Source of the DNA: Ancylostoma caninum
Lineage: Eukaryota > Nematoda > Chromadorea > Rhabditida > Ancylostomatidae
Reading direction: 5' to 3'
Length of the DNA stretch: 64,000 bases
NCBI GenBank assembly: GCA_037903475.1
Contig: JBAJFG010000264.1
Span: forward strand, 494,463 to 558,462
Shown: positions 43,701 to 51,747 of the stretch, one piece after another
Numbering within the stretch: the stretch's first letter is position 1
Layout of the letters: each line of letters begins with the position of its first letter
Notes under the pieces: generated by a model
Told to the model about the DNA's origin: nothing
Seen by the model: the letters and a program-made list of their open reading frames with translations, nothing else
Databases searched by the model: none
Translations under genes and position numbers: made by a program

Positions 43701-46700
43701 TCTCCAATTGGGTTTTGTGATAAAACCAGTTCGGCTCACTATATGCACGTATGTATCCGTTCCGCCTAGAATCTCCAGGATGAGCGTATCGCAAACACTG
43801 AACGTTCCAAGATGAAACTTAAGTTTGAAATCAGATTGGAATTTTTTTAATCTATGATTCAGGTTTATGTTTGAATGTTTCAGGCAACAAAGAAAGGCCC
43901 TAAGACCACAGCATTTTTTTTTCATTTGACACTATGAATGGATTATTATTGATTATTTTTCCAAGTTTTCAGATCTTCTGTGGTAAGACACCTAATCAGT
44001 CAAAAAGTTTCGTAAATACAACAAAATGGAGTATCCAGAAAAGGCACTGTATTTTTTCATTGCTGCGATCGAATGGATTTGTTGATCCTTAGTGAACTTT
44101 GGCACAGTGCTCTAGTTGTCAAAATGAAGCAATTTGATGAAGCAATTTCAGAGATGAGGAGCTTCCCAGTCACGCAGTTATCTGTCTCGTTGAAGCAGCA
44201 CATCTCTATCGAAGACTGGGAAACTCAAATGAAGAAAGAAAGCAGTACGCTACGGCCGCTGGTCTCCTAACTGAAGCGTTCGAGGCGGCCAAGGACAGCA
44301 GAAGCCGCAGTATGTGCACTTTTACTTCCGTTACTTATTCAAGGTTAAAATGAGCAAATCATAATAGAGGGTGGTCCAAAATTACGGAGACACGCTAAAA
44401 GGTTCATATTTGACGTTGAAAAAACGAGTTGGCAATTTCGTTCCCAATACGATGTTTTTCACTCTAGAATGAACAAAATCTACCATCACATCTCACAATT
44501 TCTCCTACCCCCGGCGAGAAAACACATGAAGAATTCGAACTATTCGCCTGCTGTGGCGCGGAAGTGCGGAGGTGCGGTCTTCCTAGATAATCTGCCCCTT
44601 CTAAAAGCGTTTGCTCCAAGGATTAAACAATTTTTATGAGAGTGAAGTCGGTTTTTGTCCTCGAATGAATATCATAACGAGAAATCTGCTCGAAGGAGTA
44701 CTGAAAATAAGATTTATAAGGAAGCGGACATGACTTCCTGTGCAAAAACAGAGCAAAAAGGTACTTTAGGGCTGTTTCTGGTTCTTTTTTCACTGTTTAG
44801 GAAGCGGACTGGAAGGGACTGGAACTTATTAGGCTCATCAACTTCCAATCTCAAAGTTCTGAGAAGTATTTCCCTCATAATACATTTAATGATGATGATT
44901 AGAATTGAAAAGCATCCTCAGCTCGCGTTGAATTTTGGCGTATCCGCACGAAATTCTGAATCTCATAACCAAGGCAAGTGGCCATTCACAATGACTTTAA
45001 CGTTTTTCTGTTTCCCACACCTTCTACTTTTCGATGCACTGCTTAATATGCCTCTTGTAAAATTTTACACATTAGCAGAACATGCGTCAGGATATGAGCT
45101 GTACACTCCCATACCTGGGCTGGGATTCATGAAACGATAACCAAAGAAACCAAGGATGGATAGCGTGATTGGCTATCGTATTGACTACGTAGTGCTAAGA
45201 GGCGCAGACGGAAAAAGCTGGTTTGCTAACCTGGGTCTGTTTAGTTATCGTTTCATAAATCCCAGCCCTGATCTAACCCATGGGGTTATTACTTCTGTGA
45301 GAACTCTTTATTATATACATTTATTAGTCTAACTATTACATAACATAAAGGGGGGGGTGTGGGTTGGATGGAGCCTGGAGGCAGCCGGCTGGCGCGGCTG
45401 CTGCTCCGCAGACCGATCCGCCTGTTCACTTGCATGAATCGGGCTCCTCCCGACACCTCCATTCCTTCGAGAAGCTCTTCCTCGAGCTTGTATGTTCGCG
45501 ATTGATGTTGAAGCAACGTTGGAAGTTGTACACGACGAGAAATCATTCTTTACAGACGTTGACTGAGCCTAGGCACTACTAGGGATCGGATTCGGTGAAC
45601 TGATGAGCTGGATTTGCAGCTACGATCAATTACGGCCTTCACCTATCCCAAGGCGATGAGAAAGCTCGTCCTCGAGCTGGGAGGTACAGGGAAGAAGATC
45701 TCTGTCGCACATACATAGTTGTGGAATGGAGGAGCGGTTGAATTGTTACACATCGGTTACTGATGGCGGACGATAAGTATTGAAATCATAGGATGAAATC
45801 CGTCAGTTCAGGAGAACTGGTGTTGGTGAGGATGACATGGAAGGTGGCAGATGATTGCGTCTTATCCCGTGGAGGGATTTTGATGGGGAAATTCAGCATG
45901 CTACTGTTGAAAAAAAATACAGTGATAGTAGTACAAGAAATTAGTTAACATTGCTAATTAGTGGTAAGCGGATAATGTTGCATAAAAACATACAGAGGAT
46001 TATCATGACCTAGCAAAATATGCATGGTATGCTAATAGACAAATGTAAAATAATACTTTTTTTAAACATTTTCTTTGCTTTTTCAGTGAGCACAGTATAA
46101 GTAAAGGTTACGGGCAATCAAATATTGAACTGGGCACGGCACACTGATGTTTCGTTCAATATAAGGGCATTCATTGAAGAACTGATGATGAGTTCTGTTT
46201 TGAGCCTCTTTTAGGTGAATTTCTTTGAGTTGCCGTCTCAAAGAAATGTTTATTGGTTGCAATGCGACGGTGCGGCAAAATAACGAAAAGATGAAACTGA
46301 CCTAGGAGAACTAATAACTATTCTCGGAGAGAAGAGAAAAGATTTTTTTTAATTTTGCGAATAGTGACTAATTCTCCTCAGCTGGAGCTGATGGCGATGC
46401 TGAGGATAATCTGCGCGCAACACTTGAGTGTCTGTTGTAGTCATTAATTCTGTTGTTTAAAGGATACGCCGCGACTTGACCAATTTGTGTAGCGTTATAG
46501 TTTCGTAATATATCCGCCGCTGCAATCACATGAGAAAAGAAAAAGTGTTTGTTTTACTGTATTCAAGACGAATACCTGCTGTGAGTGAGCGGGGGATACC
46601 GTAGGTACCATGTAACGCGAACGTTTTGCGAATGAGTCCTATGGTATAATTAACACTTAGTGAGTGATGATGCATTTCTTTTTAATTTTACAGACATATA

Positions 46701-48294
46701 TTAACCTTTTTATGAGATAGTAAACGAATAAATGCAACGTCTTTCTACTAAATATAAATATATTTAATTTATAATGTTGGAAAATAGGGAAAATTAGGGA
46801 AAAATTAACATAATTACGCTAGTTATTCATTTATTTAGCTGTTTATGCAAAAATGGAAATGAAATTACGGTTTCACGATTGACTACATAAAAAAAACAGC
46901 TATATGATAAGCTGGGGCATTTTTACAGAGTTTTTTGGATTATACGGACAAAATATTACATTTTGTTTCATTTTAAACATCAAAAGCTTTGTTTTCTTCT
47001 AATAGGGACCATTCGCTAGGACTTGGTTAGTATTTCACTGCATTTGTTTAATTGTTAGTTTTTTTTAAAGAAAAGTTTAACTCACGTGATCGTTCGTTGT
47101 GGTGGGCGGGGGAAGGGATAAGTAGAGGGAAATTTTGGGGAGAAAAAAATCTTTAGAACGTTCAAAAAGGGGAAAAAAGTTAGAAAATTTTCTATCTCCC
47201 CAGGGACTCCATGTCAGGATATGGGCTGTACACTCCCATACTTGATCTAACCCATGGGGCTATTACTTCTGTGAGAACTCTTTATTATATACATTTATTA
47301 GTCTAACTATTACATAACATAAAGGGGGGGGGGGTGGGATGGATGGAGCCTGGAGGCAGCCGGCTGGCGCGGCTGCTGCTCCGCGGACCGATCCGCCTCT
47401 TCACTTGCTCGCATGAATCGGACTCGTCCCGACACGCCAAGTCTACACAAAAAATGTAATTGGGTGGTAAAACTAAGCTTGACTGACGGCCTAGCTGTTC
47501 CTGAAAGTCATAGTGTTAGGTAATGTTCTGGAATAAGCTGCACAATTGAACAAATGAACAGCAAAAGATTGGATGCAAAACACCAAAACTCGAGATAAGT
47601 CGAAAAACGCTCATCGCGCCCTTGTCTCCGTTATTTTGGACCACCCTGTACATCCGCTTCCATAGCTCTAGCTTGGAATTCGACGCAACTTGATGTGAGC
47701 CCTTATACCTCGCAAAGTACTTGCGGTTGTTGCCTGTACATCTAAGGCTGGCGATGTTTCAAACGGATCACTGAAGTTAAAGCTGGTTATGAAGTTGTAT
47801 AATCTCAAATAGTTGGTTGAGTGTTGAAGGATCGTGTTTGATACCCATTCATCGGCGTTCGACCACATCTTGCCGAGTTTGAGACGGCCTAGGTACTCCA
47901 CATATCTTATGCAGATTTTATGTTTTTTTTTTAGTAACTGAACAAAGATCGTATATTGAAATACCTGGCGTTTTAAACAGCAGATTAAATTCGTACTGTT
48001 TCCGTCCCTTCCTCTATTACACCTGACAAGTCTTGCCGTGCGTCAAGCGACGGCCAATATCAAGTGAAGAATGATCTTCTCATGCTATTTCTCGAACTGA
48101 TAAGCTGCGTTGGTATTTATAAAATAATTAGGGCTGGTGCACAACTTTCATTGAAAGGCAAGCCTTAATAAAGTTTTTTTTTCGCTCATTAGTTTTTTTT
48201 CTTCCAGTTCACTGCTCATACCCAAACGAGATTGCTGACCTTTATTCAAAATCAGTCAAATTATGTTTGGAAATGAAGGCATTCCGAATGGCTG
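31702..48294 (+). CDS. HAP40/F8A-like protein, first three exons
   Basis: HAP40 (F8A) is an alpha-helical repeat protein that binds and stabilises huntingtin in the cytoplasm. Three exons join in phase: 31702-31826 (ATG directly after TTTCAG, donor GTAAGT), 44152-44309 (acceptor TTTCAG, donor GTATGT) and 48208-48294 (acceptor TTCTTCCAG, donor GTGAGT). They give 123 residues plus one base. Residues 19-27 (KKLLKKPNL), 33-36 (QLNS), 44-49 (EELPSH) and the Ala-rich helices after residue 54 line up with the start of human HAP40 as I recall it (K-K..L.KPN, then QL..L, then LP..A.C). No other family fitted. Intron 1 is 12.3 kb and holds a palindrome, a gypsy element and an RTE element; intron 2 is 3.9 kb. 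Exons after 48294 were not found. The exons are strong; the family name is inference. Confidence 0.6.
31827..32545. other. HAP40-like intron 1, first part
   Basis: No exon with matching phase was found. Contains a G run near 32470-32482 and short direct repeats of AAAAGTGAAGGTTG that reappear near 34783. Confidence 0.4.
32546..34225. mobile_element. Giant palindrome with arms of about 0.8 kb
   Basis: The left arm (32546-33356) and right arm (33401-34225) are inverted copies with few mismatches, separated by about 44 bp. At the apex each arm ends in its own short hairpin, AGGTGAGCACGC and GCGTGCTCACCT (33325-33356 and 33401-33432). Outward-facing ends near GAGAGGAGCCAGG are also inverted. Frames up to 122 codons in the arms are mirrored on both sides and have no family resemblance. 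Confidence 0.82.
34226..35014. other. HAP40-like intron 1, spacer before the gypsy element
   Basis: No exon recognised. A C run lies at 34728-34740 and is followed by GTGAAGG-containing repeats. Confidence 0.4.
35636..36466 (+). CDS. Gag polyprotein of the decayed gypsy element
   Basis: 276 codons. The N-terminal third is rich in Met, Arg and Glu; residues about 60-220 form the helical retrotransposon gag region ([20 protein letters not shown], then a run of Leu/Arg-rich helices ending ECENFLSL). Gag assembles the particle that packages the RNA. The zinc knuckles of the nucleocapsid are not in this frame but in the overlapping frame from 36348, so either a +1 shift or a mutation separates them. 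The last 40 codons are therefore probably not native. Confidence 0.8.
   Translation: MDPQVMMNMFRDMMREERKEMMEMFFKHFSRQGQSSATSEVASVPNVMAALSNRIERFVFDPETDMSFTKWYTRYKEVFVEDAKQLTESARVRLLCEKLDSETFERYQRHVLPKEVTSVGFEETVATLKELFDVKTSEFTLRYQCMKLEKTGSEDYLVYTGRVNEFCERAKIHELDCDGIKCLLWIFGLKSQREAEIRQRLITALDREYKAGRKVSLQELYRECENFLSLKKDSCWQREDRGSSSQGRAQEARMLELLRRSFRATLQFEALVLQAV
36348..39830 (+). pseudogene. Pol (protease-RT-RNase H-integrase) of the decayed gypsy element
   Basis: Begins with two zinc knuckles ([13 protein letters not shown] and [14 protein letters not shown]). The protease has LLDTGSDI near 36710, the reverse transcriptase YLDDILV near 37560, then RNase H. The integrase has an HHCC finger near 38680-38790 and a D,D,E core (VDFAG, SDNGTQF, AERF). 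The C-terminal domain ends at 39830. Lesions: TGA at 36846-36848, TAG at 37401-37403, a frameshift between 38040 and 38100, TAG at 38125-38127, a frameshift near 38510 and TAG at 39129-39131. At least two of the TAGs stand where Gln is expected, consistent with C-to-T change. It cannot make a complete product. Confidence 0.92.
39928..40146 (+). repeat. 3' LTR of the decayed gypsy element, left part
   Basis: Matches the first 219 bp of the 5' LTR with several substitutions. It ends at ATTCTGTA (40139-40146), the target duplicated by the LINE insertion. The remaining 146 bp continue at 43116-43261. Confidence 0.95.
40169..42199 (-). CDS. RTE reverse transcriptase (part of a defective element)
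   Basis: 676 codons without a stop, read from an internal ATG. The in-frame coding continues upstream to the SDHRLL end of the endonuclease. RT motifs in order: APGSDGI near residue 187, [16 protein letters not shown] near 230, [10 protein letters not shown] near 311, [10 protein letters not shown] near 365 and the catalytic FADD in [10 protein letters not shown] near 407. A C-terminal region with WYDSLA and the terminal [12 protein letters not shown] follows. It copies the element's RNA at nicked target DNA. The usual YADD is FADD, a common variant. The frame is intact but upstream endonuclease sequence is missing. Confidence 0.93.
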   Translation of the reverse strand: MIRVTAAKEAFEMVDDLNEDYTHLVETIVKIRNECRAAAPNHVTGRISSGTRALLEKRRHMDRQGNQVEYAVLNRLCRQRLAEDHVKFVRNRLLDAAHSKRSPKVEKRALTEHRLSIPCLKAPDGSRCTFRPGMESIMTNFYSALFRSASGQTTNALSPGEKVLPFLPSEVRHAIEMMPRGKAPGSDGIIVELLQACGPTLYAALARRFSRYLAKCEVPVAWKRSSTILLFKKGDEENLKNYRLITLLPVLYKVFTRCLLTRIRRTLDEAQPVEQAGLRRKFSTLDHIITCCRLIEAAREYQEPLVLTFVDYKKAFDSMEPAKVWKALEEQGVESRYMKVLCECYSGCTTVFWPFLNDIEVPVEKGVRRGDPVSPNLFSTCLESIIRNCDWSTFGVLIDGKRLNHLRFADDIVLITRSPDDASEMLRLLDEEGRRIGLSINTTKTKAMRSAFSSQQPVFLQGVPLEDVSDYIYLGRLLNMENDIKPEIARRRRAGWAAYNSIQSVLENTKDQKLRADLFNSTVLPALCYASETWALTKIAETQLRSAQISLERRMLGLSLRQQRERRLHNSDIRAMSMVHDAVLHADESKHRYAANLMRCSDGRWSSAVLRWYPRDRKLPRSRTPIRWYDSLACRNNSGASGSVKVHWSTKAQDRSVWKRSWDLRKANRRAEERVA
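42247..42807 (-). pseudogene. RTE endonuclease (APE type), truncated by deletion
   Basis: 186 codons opening [13 protein letters not shown]. Residues about 36-41 have the SETK motif with the catalytic Glu; QAYAPT (112-117) and GDFNARIG (about 143-150) follow. Known endonucleases of this family then have a DxxL/IDYI block and a final SDHRLL. Here the frame leaves the family after IGPDSTR. The SDHRLL motif reappears out of frame near 42300, so roughly 70-80 residues have been lost with a frame change. Confidence 0.85.
43267..44151. other. HAP40-like intron 1, last part
   Basis: No transposon ends and no additional exon with matching phase recognised between the gypsy element and the second HAP40-like exon. 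Confidence 0.35.
45085..47434 (-). mobile_element. Non-autonomous LTR retrotransposon (2.35 kb)
   Basis: Direct repeats at 45085-45455 and 47212-47434 are the LTRs; the left copy is longer because of a MITE. On the minus strand the LTR runs TGTCGGGACG to CCTGACA and carries AATAAA signals. Immediately inside the 5' LTR lies TGGAGTCCCTGGGGAGA, a good primer-binding site. Immediately before the 3' LTR lies GAAGGAATGGAGG, a polypurine tract. The 1.76-kb interior has no gag or pol, so it depends on enzymes supplied by another element. No matching target duplication was seen. Confidence 0.72.
45118..45267. mobile_element. 150-bp MITE inside the left LTR
   Basis: The ends GGCTGGGATTCATGAAACGA and near-inverse are flanked by CTG at 45115-45117 and 45268-45270. 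The other LTR (near 47245) reads through this point as ATACTTGATC, showing the empty site. A 3-bp duplication suggests a PIF/Harbinger-type element, but this is tentative. Confidence 0.82.
47668..47901 (-). CDS. Hypothetical open frame, possible exon
   Basis: A 77-codon frame with a balanced, protein-like composition (opening [13 protein letters not shown] and ending IKLRRIPS) lies just outside the mariner-type element. No family is recognised. It is on the strand opposite the HAP40-like gene and inside its intron 2. It could be an exon of a nested gene, a transposon remnant or chance. Confidence 0.2.
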   Translation of the reverse strand: MEYLGRLKLGKMWSNADEWVSNTILQHSTNYLRLYNFITSFNFSDPFETSPALDVQATTASTLRGIRAHIKLRRIPS

Positions 48295-48494
48295 GTGAGT
48301 TTGCTTTAAAAAGATTCTATATTGTATATTCTTTTTGCTGGTTCATACCTAGGCCAGGAATAGTGTCAAACGCTTAGATGACGATGTCTAAGATACTCTG
48401 AGCCCTCAATAGCAGAATTACAGGAGAAAGACAATTTATGACTAAATGCTTATGAGATTCATGTCGGGAATACTTACAGTAGTCCTACGGTGGT

Positions 48495-48609
48495 TTAGTT
48501 CGCTCCGAACGGTAGACCAACGTCTTTCATCCAGTGATCCAGATCTGGCCGAGTGAAGCTGACGAGGTTATGGTGCGAATAAACGATAATTTCATCATCA
48601 TTGGTATTG
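48495..48609 (-). CDS. Possible 3' terminal exon of an unidentified gene
   Basis: After GATGTCAG on the minus strand, a frame of 37 codons ends in TAA; it contains SFTRPDLDHWMKDVGLPFG. Composition and the splice acceptor are suggestive, but I do not recognise a family and found no upstream exon. Low confidence. Confidence 0.25.
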
Positions 48610-48949
48610 CTGACATCCGAAAAAAATGTCTATGCATAATCACGGGCTTTTGCTAGAGATGATTTCATTTTCATTTTCTCGACTTGGGCCATATCTTAGT
48701 TGTGGCCATTTTCACTAATTCGCTTTTATCGCTGCCTTCGTACATGCACGCGTGATGGGGGATGACTGAAATTCTGAAGTTTTCACGAGCTCTTCGAATT
48801 TCTAATTTTCGAAATTTTTCTAGCCCTCAACATTTTGAGGCTGTAAGCACATTTTTATCGATCTTCGGTCAAAAATGGTGGTGAGTTTTGAAAGACTTCA
48901 GTGACTGGATTCATGATTTTTCTTTCGAACGTTTGGTCTAATGCTGAAT

Positions 48950-51457
48950 TGCAATTTATGACAAATCATTATATAGTAAAACTCATCTGTTTGTGTGTTT
49001 GTCTGTAATCGCTTATATCTCACGATCCAGAGGACAAACACACATGAAACCTACAGGGTGTTTTTCCGGGAGTAAAATCGGTGCAATTGCGGACCCAGTA
49101 CAAAGGCTACGTGCGAATTGCTGGAACCTCCGCTCTCACGACTGAGAATTTGATCTATTGGAATGGATCAGATCGCGCACGATTTTACTCCCGGAAAAAC
49201 ACACTGTATACCGTTCGACTCAGAATTGTGCCCTCCTGTGCAACGTCAGGGTCTTTTGCCGTTTCCGAGAAGAACGATTTTATCGATTTTTGACCCCCTA
49301 TCCCCATCACTATATAGTAAAACTCATCTGTTTGTGTGTTTGTCTGTAATCGCTTATATCTCACGATCCAGAGGACAAACACACATGAAACCTATACCGT
49401 TCGACTCAGAATTGTGCCCTCCTGTGCAACGTCAGGGTCTTTGCCGTTTCCGAGAAAACGATTTTATCGATTTTTGGCCCCCTATCCCCATCACTATATA
49501 GTAAAACTCATCTGTTTGTGTGTTTGTCTGTAATCGCTTATATCTCACGATCCAGAGGACAAACACACATGAAACCTATACCGTTCGACTCAGAATTGTG
49601 CCCTCCTGTGCAACGTCAGGGTCTTTGCCGTTTCCGAGAAAAACGATTTTATCGATTTTTGGCCCCCTATCCCCATCACTATATAGTAAAACTCATCTGT
49701 TTGTGTGTTTGTCTGTAATCGCTTATATCTCACGATCCAGAGGACAAACACACATGAAACCTATACCGTTCGACTCAGAATTGTGCCCTCCTGTGCAACG
49801 TCAGGGTCTTTTGCCGTTTCCGAGAAAAACGATTTTATCGATTTTTGGCCCCCTATCCCCATCACTATATAGTAAAACTCATCTGTTTGTGTGTTTGTCT
49901 GTAATCGCTTATATCTCACGATCCAGAGGACAAACACACATGAAACCTATACCGTTCGACTCAGAATTGTGCCCTCCTGTGCAACGTCAGGGTCTTTGCC
50001 GTTTCCGAGAAAAACGATTTTATCGATTTTTGGCCCCCTATCCCCATCACTATATAGTAAAACTCATCTGTTTGTGTGTTTGTCTGTAATCGCTTATATC
50101 TCACGATCTAGAGGACAAACACACATGAAAGCTATACCGTTCGACTCAGAATTGTGCCCTCCTGTGCAACGTCAGGGTCTTTGCCGTTTCCGAGAAAAAC
50201 GATTTTATCGATTTTTGGCCCCCTATCCGCATCACTATATAGTAAAACTCATCTGTTTGTGTGTTTGTCTGTAATCGCTTATATCTCACGATCCAGAGGA
50301 CAAACACACATGAAACCTATACCGTTCGACTCAGAATTGTGCCCTCCTGTGCAACATCAGGGTCTTCTGCCGTTTCCGAGAAAAACGATTTTATCGATTT
50401 TCGGCCCCCTATCCCCATCACTATATAGTAAAATTCATCTGTTTGTGTGTTTGTCTGTAATCGCTTATATCTCACGATCCAGAGGACAAACACACATGAA
50501 ACCTATACCGTTCGACTCAGAATTGTGCCCTCCTGTGCAACGTCAGGGTCTTTGCCGTTTCCGAGAAAAACGATTTTATCGATTTTTGGCCCCCTATCCC
50601 CATCACTATATAGTAAAACTCATCTGTTTGTGTGTTTGTCTGTAATCGCTTATATCTCACGATCTAGAGGACAAACACACATGAAAGCTATACCGTTCGA
50701 CTCAGAATTGTGCCCTCCTGTGCAACGTCAGGGTCTTTGCCGTTTCCGAGAAAAACGATTTTATCGATTTTTGGCCCCCTATCCGCATCACTATATAGTA
50801 AAACTCATCTGTTTGTGTGTTTGTCTGTAATCGCTTATATCTCACGATCCAGAGGACAAACACACATGAAACCTATACCGTTCGACTCAGAATTGTGCCC
50901 TCCTGTGCAACATCAGGGTCTTCTGCCGTTTCCGAGAAAAACGATTTTATCGATTTTCGGCCCCCTATCCCCATCACTATATAGTAAAATTCATCTGTTT
51001 GTGTGTTTGTCTGTAATCGCTTATATCTCACGATCCAGAGGACAAACACACATGAAACCTATACCGTTCGACTCAGAATTGTGCCCTCCTGTGCAACGTC
51101 AGGGTCTTTGCCGTTTCCGAGAAAAACGATTTTATCGATTTTTGGCCCCCTATCCCCATCACTATATAGTAAAACTCATCTGTTTGTGTGTTTGTCTGTA
51201 ATCGCTTATATCTCACGATCCAGAGGACAAACACACATGAAACCTATACCGTTCGACTCAGAATTGTGCCCTCCTGTGCAACGTCAGGGTCTTTTGCCGT
51301 TTCCTAGAAAAACGATTTTATCGATTTTTGGCCCCCTATCCCCATCACTATATAGTAAAACTCATCTGTTCGTGTGTTTGTCTGTAATTGCTTATATCTC
51401 ACGATCCAGAGGACAAACACACATGAAACCTATACCGTTCGACTCAGAATTATGCCC
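48950..51457. repeat. 185-bp satellite, about 13 units, with higher-order trimers
   Basis: The anchor ACTATATAGTAAAACTCAT recurs near 48968, 49310, 49493, 49678, 49864, 50049, 50234, 50420, 50605, 50790, 50976, 51161 and 51347, with 183-186-bp steps apart from the first. Units are about 95-99% alike. The block 50049-50604 is repeated, apparently without change, as 50605-51160. Overlapping open frames up to 189 codons are repeat artefacts. The array resumes at 59237-59358 after a gypsy insertion. Confidence 0.95.
49054..49206. mobile_element. 153-bp MITE inside the 185-bp satellite
   Basis: The ends CAGGGTGTTTTTCCGGGAGT and inverse, followed on both sides by AAAATCG-type subterminal sequence, are flanked by TA at 49052-49053 and 49207-49208. 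Other units read CCTATACCG through this site. It explains why the first unit step is 342 bp. TA duplication and CAGGGTG ends indicate a mariner-type MITE. Confidence 0.88.
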
Positions 51458-51747
51458 AGTCAGTTTTGAAACGTGTATGTTCCGGAACCACAAGAGGTAT
51501 AAAGCAAACAAATACCTGGGGCGAGAACCCCTTTTACGGAACACAAAAAACCACACCGATCAATAAAAATATTTATTAGAATAAGAGTGAGATGAGGGTT
51601 AAGAGTAAGAGATTATGTAGACGAGTTGTAGAAACAGGTCCAGACCATTGTGTGAGTCGTGTCGGTTATATACGGAGGTGTTCCCGCGTGATTCCTTCGT
51701 ATTGATGGAAGATCATTTATCTGTGGATCACTGGTCGCGTCCCAACA
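51458..51747 (-). repeat. 3' LTR of the young gypsy element
   Basis: 290 bp, about 99% identical to the 5' LTR. The pol frame runs 20 bases into it, so the stop codon of pol lies inside the LTR. Confidence 0.93.

Larger units (their letters stand above)
44367..47648. mobile_element. Mariner-type element (TA duplication) containing an LTR element
   Basis: The ends AGGGTGGTCCAAAAT(T/A)ACGGAGACA and inverse are bounded by TA at 44365-44366 and 47649-47650. Removing the LTR element at 45085-47434 leaves about 0.93 kb, the size of a mariner copy, but no transposase motif could be read in it. It lies in intron 2 of the HAP40-like gene. Confidence 0.72.

Noticed and set aside
49163..51566. Several 100-190-codon frames with PFDSELCPPVQRQG and similar repeats
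   Set aside because: They are translations of the 185-bp satellite, start at arbitrary ATGs in each unit and have no splice or family support.
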